From an uncultured Bacteroides sp. (GTDB lineage Bacteria; Bacteroidota; Bacteroidia; Bacteroidales; Bacteroidaceae), in the NCBI RefSeq assembly GCF_902491285.1, contig NZ_CABUHK010000009.1, positions 35,969-99,968 on the forward strand: 64,000 nt of DNA, written 5' to 3'. The position numbers were made by a program, and so were the translations under genes. This document shows positions 10,801 to 18,522 of this stretch, piece after piece. The notes under the pieces are model-generated. The model was not told where the DNA came from, searched no databases, and was given only the letters and a program-made list of their open reading frames with translations. How positions within the stretch are numbered: position 1 is the stretch's first letter; the number at the start of each line of letters is the position of its first letter.

Positions 10801-11097
10801 TTTCCACGTCTGACTGTCTATACGGAACGTGCGAAATGGAATTACGAGAACAATGACTTCATGCTGCAAAACAACAGATATGTTCGTCTGAAATCGTTAG
10901 TCGTTGGTTATACCTTGCCGCAAGTGTGGACGAGAAAAGCGAAACTGGAAAAAGTCCGCGTCTACTTCTCCGGTAACGACTTATGGGAGGCAACGAGTAT
11001 AAAAGACGGATTTGATCCGGAAATGGGGGAGATGTCGCAAAACTCCGGTTACCCGTTCTCCAGAACATGGTCGTTCGGTATTAATGTTGGTTTCTGA
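7846..11097 (+). CDS. SusC-like TonB-dependent outer-membrane transporter (PUL A)
   Basis: This 1083-residue protein imports oligosaccharides across the outer membrane with its SusD partner. After a signal peptide and short linker come a CarboxypepD_reg-like domain (about 48-125, starting VKGVVTDQNGEPLIG) and the TonB-box-like EEVVVVGYGTQKKATLTGS. The plug follows, with the SusC signatures QGQTPGLAVTRSS, PLVIIDGVP and SVLKDGAASIYGAKAANGVILVTTKKG, then a long beta-barrel ending in an aromatic SFGINVGF. There is no STN domain between the signal peptide and the CarboxypepD domain, so signalling to the upstream ECF factor by the classical anti-sigma route is unlikely. SusD follows within 30 bp. 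Confidence 0.97.
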   Translation: MRIKPSFLSSKGAVIALAMLVGGSSGTLLLANTGVEENMIVAQTGRTVKGVVTDQNGEPLIGCNVVVVGSQEGVITDLDGRFSLKVSDGAKQLKVTYIGYVEQIVTIGSSPEIKITLKEDNNALEEVVVVGYGTQKKATLTGSIEQVSGKALESRAVTNVGLALQGQTPGLAVTRSSARPGNEDLKFQIRGATSVNGGDPLVIIDGVPALNGQSFQNMNADDIESISVLKDGAASIYGAKAANGVILVTTKKGKGKVSVDYNFNMRFNTNGITGFSPSMSEYAQMWLAANKEEKVPDWWAWVSQANMEKMAQGIEGIYPTQYYGDIFIGNANRLEEMFATRFSYQHNLSISGATDKSDFRISAAYADNQANLATAYDGQKQINLRLNYGYQLAKWIRLETGASLVNTDTESPSVGLDNSLYGNDMPFFPAKNPYGQWYANFGNVGDRQAVAATTDGGRDIKKSLTTRIDMKAIVDIWKGISFEGMASFQNEEFRRERWVTPVQTYDWFGNPAQQLVSSTVTGLNTTDPSNLDHNNPGYLTVAENYFYQYYSALLKYNKTFAGVHNVSALMGINAEKKQVKKLAAGRKDFENDGVYDLNLADGTLQGNSGGKYQNGTYSYIAKVNYDYAEKYLIELMGRRDGNSKFADGYRFQNYGSFSLGWVFTQENFIKPISSFIGLDFGKVRLSYGSSGNDAGLGNYDYVSTINQGTTILGSPAGTHISTSLNNSGLISLTRTWERVEQKNIGVDLNFLNNRLVFNWDYFIKDNKGMLSEVSYPAILGARAPKTNSGHLRVRGWEVSLTWRDRIKDFSYYVTANVSDTRSKLMELEGANTIAAGKNKTLNGYPLNAYFLYKTDGYFQSQEEVNAYYAKYGNTGALASLPAGGSTELRPGDIKRLDLSGDRSISADGGASSDLIYMGDGNAHYLFGITLGGSWKGFDFNALFQGVGKQLIMRQGWMAYPFATRYTNQNFNFIGQTWTEDNPNAEFPRLTVYTERAKWNYENNDFMLQNNRYVRLKSLVVGYTLPQVWTRKAKLEKVRVYFSGNDLWEATSIKDGFDPEMGEMSQNSGYPFSRTWSFGINVGF

Positions 11098-11125
11098 TTT
11101 TGTAACTTTTATAAATTTGATGGAT

Positions 11126-12904
11126 ATGAGAAAATTATATATAATGATTCTTTCCGGTTTGTTGCTTGGCTTGTCAAGCTGTTCGGACATCTTTCTGGAT
11201 CTCGATCCGCAAGATCAGCGGACGGATGTGGTGTATTTTAAAAAGGCGTCGGATTTTAAAGACTATGCCACAGGCTTTTATGGACAGCTTCTAGGATGGC
11301 GTACGCCGTATGGCAAGTACTCTATTTACAACTTTATGGATTCTTCTTCGGACTTGGCTTCCAATTTTCTGGCTTCATCGGAGGTAGGACGTGGAACGAT
11401 TGCTATTTCATCTTCAGATGAACGTTGGGATAAGTGTTATGGCTATATACGTACCGTTAATATTTTGTTTGAGAAAGCGAAGAATTATCCGGGCAACCAG
11501 TCGGAGATAGCGCCTTATCTGGCGGAAGCTTATTTCTTCCGTGCCTATAATTACTTTACGTTGTTGAAGGCTTTTGGGGGCGTGCCTGTGATAACTACCG
11601 CGCTGGATACAGATTCTCCGGAACTAAAATCTTTCAGAAACAGCCGTTATGAGGTAGTCGACCTGATTCTTTCGGATTTGACAAATGCGATAGCTGCTCT
11701 TCCTATGGAGCAGAATATCCCTGATACTGATAAAGGACGTGTCAGCAAATGGGCTGCCGAAGCTTTTAAGGCACGTGTGTTGCTTTATGAAGCTACCTGG
11801 AGAAAGTATAACGGGACATCAACGGACTTTGCCGGATCTACCGGTCCTGCCAAAGATCAGGTAAATGACTTTCTGGACGAGGCAATCACCTTGTGTGAGG
11901 ATGTGACGAAGAGAGGCGGGTATCAAATCTGGAATTATAATAGCAATGAGAAGATTAAGAATCAAAGCAACTTATATTTGTTTAACCTGGAAGATGCGGG
12001 AAGTAATCCGGCGGGATTGACTAAAAGCAGTAATAAGGAGTTTATCCTCTATGGTGTTTATGATATTAATTTAAGGACAGGCGGAGTGAACTTGAGCCAT
12101 ACCGTTATGTCAATGATTCCGAGCCGTAAATTGATTGATATGTTTCTTTGTACGGACGGTAAACCGATTGACAAATCCGACTTGTTTCAGGGATATCATA
12201 AAACCGGGGATGAATTTAAGAACCGTGATTATCGTTTAATGAATTATATCAATGGCGGGACAGAACCTACACCGGGGTCGGTGACACTGGACAAAGGATT
12301 GGCCGGGTATGACTGTACGAAATTCAAGGCTTACAACTATCCGACTTATCGTAAGGCAAATGATGAATCGGCTAACTATCCGGTATTACGTCTGGCGGAA
12401 GTATATCTGAATTATGCGGAAGCTTGTTATGAACGTCACGGAAAAGTGACTGATGCACAGTTGGCAGGAATCAACGAATTGCGTGCCCGTGCCGGTGTAG
12501 CTGCTTTGACTAACAAGCTGGTTGAAGATAACGGATTGGATATGTTGGAAGAGATTCGTCGTGAACGTGCAATAGAGCTATATATGGAAGGTGCCCGTTT
12601 CGATGATTTGAAACGTTGGGGAATTGCGGAAGAGGCACTGAACGCTTCACGTTGTGGCATGGTTGTTGGCGGTGATGGTTATGCGACAGATTTCAAATCG
12701 GCAGACGGTACTGTTACGGGACGTTATGCGCCGAAGACTTTTGTCTGGGGAGAAGAAAAGGTACAGACAGGAGACGGAGTTCTGAATTGTGTGGTCATCA
12801 GCAGTGCTGCAAACCATTCTTTCAAAAAGAAGCATTATTTGTGGCCGATACCTCAGACACAGATTGATTTGAATCCGAATTTGAAACAGAATCCGGGATA
12901 TTGA
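11126..12904 (+). CDS. SusD-like glycan-binding lipoprotein (PUL A)
   Basis: This protein of about 592 residues begins MRKLYIMILSGLLLGLSSC, and the lipobox LSSC marks a surface lipoprotein. Helical TPR-like SusD features include AYFFRAYNYFTLLKAFGGVPVIT near the N-terminal third, RLAEVYLNYAEACYE, and the C-terminal EEIRRERAIELYMEGARFDDLKRW with the usual LNPNLKQNPGY ending. SusD caps the SusC barrel and captures glycan. The frame extends upstream into the SusC gene, but the ATG at 11126 (or 11120) puts the signal peptide at the N-terminus and is preferred. Two IPT/TIG lipoproteins follow in the same operon. Confidence 0.95.
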   Translation: MRKLYIMILSGLLLGLSSCSDIFLDLDPQDQRTDVVYFKKASDFKDYATGFYGQLLGWRTPYGKYSIYNFMDSSSDLASNFLASSEVGRGTIAISSSDERWDKCYGYIRTVNILFEKAKNYPGNQSEIAPYLAEAYFFRAYNYFTLLKAFGGVPVITTALDTDSPELKSFRNSRYEVVDLILSDLTNAIAALPMEQNIPDTDKGRVSKWAAEAFKARVLLYEATWRKYNGTSTDFAGSTGPAKDQVNDFLDEAITLCEDVTKRGGYQIWNYNSNEKIKNQSNLYLFNLEDAGSNPAGLTKSSNKEFILYGVYDINLRTGGVNLSHTVMSMIPSRKLIDMFLCTDGKPIDKSDLFQGYHKTGDEFKNRDYRLMNYINGGTEPTPGSVTLDKGLAGYDCTKFKAYNYPTYRKANDESANYPVLRLAEVYLNYAEACYERHGKVTDAQLAGINELRARAGVAALTNKLVEDNGLDMLEEIRRERAIELYMEGARFDDLKRWGIAEEALNASRCGMVVGGDGYATDFKSADGTVTGRYAPKTFVWGEEKVQTGDGVLNCVVISSAANHSFKKKHYLWPIPQTQIDLNPNLKQNPGY

Positions 12905-12929
12905 TTAATTATTTAACATGGATAAGATT

Positions 12930-14099
12930 ATGAAGCGTTTATTTATAAAAACCATAAGTTACTGCTTGCTGGCTTTGGGAACAGTAGTCTTTACTAATTG
13001 CGAAAAAGACAGTAATATCAAACAGTATGTATATCCTGCTCCTGAAGTGTCGGGATATTCGCCTGCTGCAGGCTATGTGAAGTCCCGCGTGGCAATATTG
13101 GGACATAATTTCGGTGACCGTACGGAAGCGGTAAAAGTGTCTTTCGGAGGAATACCGGCGGACAATGTATTGTCTTGTAACAATAATTGTGTGGTAGTGG
13201 AAGTGCCTGGAGGAGCTATGAATGGTGACATAACTTTGCAGGTGTGGACTCATTCGGTAAATGTGGGAAATTATGAGATTTGGCCTTCGCCCATTGTTTC
13301 TGAAATGATAACAGAAAGTGGTTCTACTATTGTCAGTCCCGGAGAAACGGTTACAATCAAGGGTACAGGCTTCGGTACGGCAAAAGAAGATGTTGTTGTG
13401 AAATTCGGTGGTGTGAAAGCTACTGTGGCTAGCTGGTCGGAAACGGAGATTCGGGCGGTAGCTCCCGAAGATTTTCCTACCGGAGAGTTAATCATTGTAG
13501 TCAATGGTTTTGAAGTAGTCGCCGGAGCTGTGTTGAATCCGTTTGCCAAAGGAGACGTTTCAGTTGCTTACTTGAAGAACTACAGGCAACCGTTCAAAAT
13601 AGACCCTAATATGACTGATGCGCAATTGGGGACTAATCCCGGAACTTATTTGCCGGCTGATTGGACTGTAAATGCGGCGGCTCGCAGTATGCAGAATACA
13701 GGGGCGTCAGAGAAAGTGGCAGGTTTGAATAGTGATAACTTACTTTTGCAGGCCGGATGGGGAGCTAACAACTTTACGAATGGTAAGCTTTATCAGACAA
13801 CGACATTACCGAAGGGAAAATACCGTCTGACAGTAAATATGAAGGAGTATGGAGTGAAGACCAGTACGCTTTATTTAGCTGTTGCTGCGGGAAGTGAGCT
13901 GCCCGATGTTACTGACATTGCAGATAATGAATCGGTTAAAGGATTCTATCTGTTTGAGGGAGAGAATAGGTCAGCTTCCGTTGTACAGTTCGAATTTGAG
14001 CTTACAGAGGAAAGCACTGAAGTAGCCCTCGGGTTTGTATGTTCTCTAACCGCCAACGGCTGGTTCAGAGCGACGGAATTAAAGTTAGAATTATTATAA
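12930..14099 (+). CDS. IPT/TIG-domain surface glycan-binding lipoprotein 1 (SusE/F position)
   Basis: This protein of about 389 residues begins MKRLFIKTISYCLLALG and has a lipobox ending FTNC. Two IPT/TIG immunoglobulin-like domains are visible. The first is VSGYSPAAGYVKSRVAILGHNFG with VKVSFGGIPA; the second is VSPGETVTIKGTGFG with VVVKFGGVKA. A C-terminal beta-sandwich-like domain starts at AYLKNYRQPFKI and contains NGKLYQTTTLPKGKYRLTV, and resembles the DUF5013-type ends of Bacteroides surface glycan-binding proteins. The same end domain is found in the next gene, so the two arose by duplication. The role in the PUL is inferred from position and architecture: holding polysaccharide at the surface beside SusCD. 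An ATG at 12918 would add four residues. Confidence 0.85.
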   Translation: MKRLFIKTISYCLLALGTVVFTNCEKDSNIKQYVYPAPEVSGYSPAAGYVKSRVAILGHNFGDRTEAVKVSFGGIPADNVLSCNNNCVVVEVPGGAMNGDITLQVWTHSVNVGNYEIWPSPIVSEMITESGSTIVSPGETVTIKGTGFGTAKEDVVVKFGGVKATVASWSETEIRAVAPEDFPTGELIIVVNGFEVVAGAVLNPFAKGDVSVAYLKNYRQPFKIDPNMTDAQLGTNPGTYLPADWTVNAAARSMQNTGASEKVAGLNSDNLLLQAGWGANNFTNGKLYQTTTLPKGKYRLTVNMKEYGVKTSTLYLAVAAGSELPDVTDIADNESVKGFYLFEGENRSASVVQFEFELTEESTEVALGFVCSLTANGWFRATELKLELL

Positions 14100-14124
14100 T
14101 CATACTATAAAAACAAAGAAACAG

Positions 14125-15633
14125 ATGAGAAAGATATATTTAATATTACCGTTGTTGTTCTCATTGCTGACCATTTCTTGTGATGATGATGCAGAAATAG
14201 TACGGCTGACAAATGAAGATCCTGCTCTGTCAGTTTCCAATATATCACCCCAACGTGGTTATGCCGGGACGGAAATCACTATTGAAGGGGCCAACTTCGG
14301 AGCGGCGAAAGAGTTGGTGAAAGTATTTTTTGCAGGTATGGAAGAGCCGGTGGAGCTACTAACTTGTGAAGATACCAAATTGGTCGTGAAGGTTCCTGAA
14401 AATGCGACTAGTGGTCCTTTGACTATTGAAGCGAACAAAATGAAGATTGTAACGACAGACTGGCTTTTTACGGTTATTCCCGATCCTGAAATGACGGAAA
14501 TATCACCGGCAAGGGTAACAGGCAATGCGGAGGTTACAATTACCGGTAAGAATTTCGGTACAGTAAAAGAAGATGTGAAGTTGTATTGTACAATAGATGG
14601 AGAAGAGGTTCCTTTCACGATAAATTCATGTACAGATGAAGAAATAAAGGCTATTGTTCCTGAAACTACGGTATTTGGAGAGTTTGACGTCAAAGTGCAG
14701 ATTCAGGGAAAAGCGGCAAAGAATACATTGAAAATCACTTTGCTTGAGAAACCGACTGTCACTGCTGCGAAATCTGATAATGTGTTGAGTGGAAGTTTTG
14801 CATTTGCGGGAGACAAAGTGACAATTTCCGGTACAGGCTTCGGCACTGATGCCGCTGCTGTCACAGTGAAATTCGGTGATATAGTTGCTGCTTCCGTTGA
14901 ATCTTGTGAGAACGGGAAAATAGTGGCGATTGTTCCGGATGGTTTTGTCGGCGGTAAAGTTACTGTGACAAAGGATGAGCTTTCTTCTACTTCTACGGAT
15001 GAACTGAAAGTGTTGGAGGCTGATACGGACATATCAAGTTATGTACTGAAAAATTATAAGGCTCCGTTTGCTCGTAATGAATATAAGGAAGGACAGGGAA
15101 GTGATGCAAATACTTGGGCTGAACCGGCTGGCTGGATTGTGAATGAAGCTGCGCAGAACTTGTTGAACAGATATATCAATAAGAACTGGTGTACAGTACC
15201 CGTTGGAGGATTGAATCTGAATGAGCAAGGTGAAGGAGTGGCGTTGGTAATGCAGGCAGGTTGGAACAACGATGCTGTTGCAGGTACAAAGTCGATAGAT
15301 AATGGTAAAATGTATCAGGTGATTACCTTGCCCAAAGGTTTATATAAACTGGATGTCATTTATGGAGAGGTCGTATTGAAAGGTAATCCTAATGTTGCGA
15401 TTAGTAAGAATAAGACTGAATTACCCAATCCCGAAGATTTGTCGGCTACTAATGGGGATGTATTCTGGAAATTTGTTAATCATAGTAAGAATGATCCTGT
15501 TGCAACTCATTCTATCTCTTTTGATTTGTCGGAGACAACAGAGGTTTGCCTGGGCTTTACAGCCGACTTGCCAAATGGTTCTTGCTTTAAAGTCACTGAA
15601 CTCAAATTAGTTTATGTAGGTGATGTACAATAG
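14125..15633 (+). CDS. IPT/TIG-domain surface glycan-binding lipoprotein 2
   Basis: This is a 502-residue lipoprotein (signal MRKIYLILPLLFSLLTISC, lipobox TISC). Three consecutive IPT/TIG domains can be seen by their G-x-x-V/I-T-I-x-G-x-x-F-G strands: GYAGTEITIEGANFG, VTGNAEVTITGKNFG and FAGDKVTISGTGFG. The C-terminal domain, beginning YVLKNYKAPFARNEY and containing NGKMYQVITLPKGLYKLDV, is homologous to that of the previous gene. The extra TIG unit makes a longer stalk. It lies 25 bp downstream of glycan-binding protein 1 and 24 bp upstream of the PL38-like lyase, so all are one operon. Two different surface binders with the same end domain suggest they bind different parts of one polymer. 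Confidence 0.85.
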   Translation: MRKIYLILPLLFSLLTISCDDDAEIVRLTNEDPALSVSNISPQRGYAGTEITIEGANFGAAKELVKVFFAGMEEPVELLTCEDTKLVVKVPENATSGPLTIEANKMKIVTTDWLFTVIPDPEMTEISPARVTGNAEVTITGKNFGTVKEDVKLYCTIDGEEVPFTINSCTDEEIKAIVPETTVFGEFDVKVQIQGKAAKNTLKITLLEKPTVTAAKSDNVLSGSFAFAGDKVTISGTGFGTDAAAVTVKFGDIVAASVESCENGKIVAIVPDGFVGGKVTVTKDELSSTSTDELKVLEADTDISSYVLKNYKAPFARNEYKEGQGSDANTWAEPAGWIVNEAAQNLLNRYINKNWCTVPVGGLNLNEQGEGVALVMQAGWNNDAVAGTKSIDNGKMYQVITLPKGLYKLDVIYGEVVLKGNPNVAISKNKTELPNPEDLSATNGDVFWKFVNHSKNDPVATHSISFDLSETTEVCLGFTADLPNGSCFKVTELKLVYVGDVQ

Positions 15634-15657
15634 TTCTAATTTATAAAACGAGTAAAT

Positions 15658-16977
15658 ATGAAAAAGATATATTATTTGATGTTCTTCAGTCTATTGTCGT
15701 TGTCGACGGCTTGTGGTGACGATATTGACCCGATAGAAAGAAATTGGGTGACAGATAATGGTGAAGAGGAAATTCCCCATAACATCGTGATAAAGGATGA
15801 AAGTGAAGCAATGATTCATCCGGGCGGATTGCATAGTGCGGAAGAACTGGCACGTGTGAAAGAAAAAGTGGCAAATAGTGAATCTCCATGGATTGAAGGA
15901 TGGAATAAACTTTTGGAAAACAACCATTTTCAGGCAGCTACTTCGGAAGCGATGTTTGCTGACGGGCTTGGGCTTCCCAATACTACCGTTGTTCCTAATC
16001 CTACAGCGAAACTTATCAGAGGCGGAGGTACTGTTTGGGAACCGGAATCTGATAATTATAATAATGCAGCCAATCAGGCTCATGCAGCTTATCATTATGC
16101 GTTGGCCTGGAAGGTTACAGGTGATGCGAAATATGCACAGGCATCCGTTAATATTCTGAATGCGTGGGCTACTACCTGCAAGTCTATCAATGGTGATTCC
16201 AATCTGTCATTGGCAGCCGGATTATATGGCTATCAGTTTGCTAATGCCGCAGAGCTTATGCGTGACTATTCCGGATGGAACTCTGATGATTTTAAGGCAT
16301 ACCAGCAGTGGATGATAGATGTCTTTTATGCTGCCAATCATGATTTTCTTGTCAGGCATCATGGAGCTAATGTGCTGAATTACTGGGCGAACTGGGGACT
16401 GGCTAATCTGGCATCTATGTTGTCTATCGGTATTTTGGCCGACCGTCGTGACATTTACAATGAGGCCGTTGAGTATTTATTAAACGGTGACGGTAATGGC
16501 TGTCTGAGAAAAACAATTGTTCATGTATTTGATGGTGAGAATGCAGGCCTGGCACAGATTCAGGAAAGCGGTCGTGACCAGGGACACTCTACATTGGTGA
16601 TTGGGCTGTTGGGAGTGATTGCTCAAATGACTTACAATCAAGGAGATGATTTCTTCGGTTATAACAACAATGTTATCTTGAAGGCATCGGAATATGTAAC
16701 CAAGTATAACGTGGCAATGCTGGATGTTCCTTTTGTGGAATATAACGGATATCATGGAGTACATACGGAAATTAGCGCAGACGGTAGAGGCTCAACACGT
16801 CCGATGTATGAAGTGCTCTATTGGCATTATGCTAGAATCAAGAATGTAGAGCCCCAATGGATGCGTTATACATTGATGGGGGTAAATCAGATGCATCCGG
16901 AAACCGGTGCACAGACCGGTGATAATGGGGGTGCCTATGATTTGTTGGGATACGGTACGTTGATGTATCCGAGATAA
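15658..16977 (+). CDS. PL38-like alginate-lyase-superfamily polysaccharide lyase (copy A)
   Basis: This is a 439-residue lipoprotein (MKKIYYLMFFSLLSLSTAC). It opens with the Alginate_lyase-type HPGGLHSAEELARVKEKV and continues as an all-helical alpha/alpha toroid with LAWKVTGDAKYAQASVNILNAW, NYWANWGLANLASMLSIGIL and the diagnostic QESGRDQGH (302-310). Family PL38, the closest family I can name, contains enzymes cleaving glucuronan or alginate by beta-elimination. Substrate cannot be read from sequence. It shares length, motifs and position (after SusD and the surface binder) with the protein at 52024-53289, so lyase copies travel with the transporter modules. A hairpin follows within 21 bp of the stop. 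Confidence 0.78.
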   Translation: MKKIYYLMFFSLLSLSTACGDDIDPIERNWVTDNGEEEIPHNIVIKDESEAMIHPGGLHSAEELARVKEKVANSESPWIEGWNKLLENNHFQAATSEAMFADGLGLPNTTVVPNPTAKLIRGGGTVWEPESDNYNNAANQAHAAYHYALAWKVTGDAKYAQASVNILNAWATTCKSINGDSNLSLAAGLYGYQFANAAELMRDYSGWNSDDFKAYQQWMIDVFYAANHDFLVRHHGANVLNYWANWGLANLASMLSIGILADRRDIYNEAVEYLLNGDGNGCLRKTIVHVFDGENAGLAQIQESGRDQGHSTLVIGLLGVIAQMTYNQGDDFFGYNNNVILKASEYVTKYNVAMLDVPFVEYNGYHGVHTEISADGRGSTRPMYEVLYWHYARIKNVEPQWMRYTLMGVNQMHPETGAQTGDNGGAYDLLGYGTLMYPR

Positions 16978-16997
16978 GAAATTAGATTATTAATAAG

Positions 16998-17030
16998 TAC
17001 AGGCTGGTATCTTTGGACTATCAGCCTGTA
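16998..17030 (+). terminator. Hairpin between the PL38-like and GH28-like genes
   Basis: TACAGGCTG (16998-17006) pairs with CAGCCTGTA (17022-17030). No T run follows immediately, so it may be an attenuator or an mRNA-stabilising 3' structure that makes the distal genes less expressed. Candidate -7 elements TATCTTTG (17008-17015) and TATATTTG (17036-17043) lie in and after it, so a secondary promoter for the distal enzymes is possible. Confidence 0.5.
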
Positions 17031-17079
17031 TATTCTATATTTGACAGGAAATTTAATGATAAATGTTGTAAGATATTAT

Positions 17080-18522
17080 ATGATGAAGAGATTCTGGGTC
17101 TTGTTATTATTTTGTACAGTAGTACTAAATTGCATATCAGCTTCTATAAAAGAACCTTTGGTAACCTATGCCGCTCCCGGGGGAGCAGCATTAAATGATG
17201 ATTTCACAGTCCGGGTTCGGCAAAAAGGGAGAGAATGGGCTGTATTATCTACCTATCTGGTCAAGGTTGATGAAGTAAGGAATACAAAACATCATGTAGA
17301 AAGTGCTTCAATGGCGACTTTTGATTTTTCAGGAACGGTAGAGGTGGCTGTTACCTATAATCGGGGAAAAGTGAATGCGGCAAGAATTCGTCCTCTTTCA
17401 TATAATATACCCTCTCAAATAGAGAATAATACAGTAACCTTTTCATTGGATCGTCCCGGAAACTTGTCGGTAGAAGTGAATGGAGATATTTTCCATAACC
17501 TGCATTTGTTTGCTAATCCGATAGAGGAATCAGTGCCGGATAAAAATGATCCGGATGTACTTTATTATGCTCCGGGCATCCATACCTTAGAAAACGGAGA
17601 ATTGAGAGTCCCTTCCGGGAAAACAGTCTATCTGGCGGGTGGAGCTCTTCTGATGGGACGTGTAGTGATTGATAATGTACATGATGTCAAGTTGATAGGA
17701 AGAGGAATCATTGACCACACAGTGAAAGGAGGTATCAGGATTGCAAATTCACGGAATGTATATGTGGAAGGTATTGCGGCTACGCAGTGTTCTACAGGCG
17801 GGTCGGACAATGTCACCATTCGTAATGTGAAATGCATAAGTTATTATTCATGGGGGGATGGCATGAATGTGTTTGCCAGCACCAATGTTTTGTTTGATGG
17901 CGTTTTCTGCCGTACCTCGGACGACTGTACTACGGTTTATGGAACCCGTCTTGGTTTTGTGGGAGGATGCAGAAATATAACGATGCGGAATTCTACCCTT
18001 TGGGCTGATGTAGCTCACCCCATTTTCATAGGGCTTCACGGAAACACAAAAGAACCGGAAATACTCGAAAATCTGAATTATATTAATATTGATATATTAG
18101 ACCATAAGGAGAAGCAGGTGGATTATCAAGGTTGCCTTGCTATCAACGCAGGTGATAATAACCTGGTGCGTAAAGTGCGTTTTGAGAATATCCGCATCGA
18201 GAACATCCGACAGGGACAGATTGTGAATCTGCGTATCTTTAATAATGAAAAATATTGTACGGCTCCCGGAAGAGGAATTGAAGATGTATTGTTCAAAAAC
18301 GTATCATATGCAGGAGAGAATGCAGAACTGTCAATCATAGAAGGGCATAATGAAGAGCGCAAAGTGAAAAATGTCCGTTTTGAGAATCTTTCTATTAATG
18401 GCGAGTTTATTTATGATGAAATGCCGGATAAACCGAAATGGTATAAGACGGCAGATATGGCCCGCTTTTATATTGGGCCGCATGTGGAAGGGATTACGTT
18501 TACAAAAACAGATATAAAATGA
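17080..18522 (+). CDS. Secreted GH28-like beta-helix glycoside hydrolase (copy B)
   Basis: This protein of about 480 residues is paralogous to the one at 3448. The frame extends to 17041, but MMKRFWVLLLFC at 17080/17083 gives a clean signal peptide and is preferred. The N-domain contains NDDFTVRVRQKGREW, as in copy A. The beta-helix carries SWGDGMNVFAS, TSDDCTTVYG with the paired Asp281/Asp282, and IGLHGN with His320. Compared with copy A, the first acid motif changes from DGIDM to DGMNV, losing one acid. The RIK motif of classical polygalacturonases was not found. GH28 acts on galacturonides; this divergent pair may act on another uronide. Its stop overlaps the ATG of the next gene (ATGA), implying translational coupling. 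Confidence 0.76.
   Translation: MMKRFWVLLLFCTVVLNCISASIKEPLVTYAAPGGAALNDDFTVRVRQKGREWAVLSTYLVKVDEVRNTKHHVESASMATFDFSGTVEVAVTYNRGKVNAARIRPLSYNIPSQIENNTVTFSLDRPGNLSVEVNGDIFHNLHLFANPIEESVPDKNDPDVLYYAPGIHTLENGELRVPSGKTVYLAGGALLMGRVVIDNVHDVKLIGRGIIDHTVKGGIRIANSRNVYVEGIAATQCSTGGSDNVTIRNVKCISYYSWGDGMNVFASTNVLFDGVFCRTSDDCTTVYGTRLGFVGGCRNITMRNSTLWADVAHPIFIGLHGNTKEPEILENLNYINIDILDHKEKQVDYQGCLAINAGDNNLVRKVRFENIRIENIRQGQIVNLRIFNNEKYCTAPGRGIEDVLFKNVSYAGENAELSIIEGHNEERKVKNVRFENLSINGEFIYDEMPDKPKWYKTADMARFYIGPHVEGITFTKTDIK

Noticed and set aside
16998..17043. Riboswitch before the GH28-like gene
   Set aside because: Only one simple hairpin is visible; no conserved aptamer-like structure was recognised.
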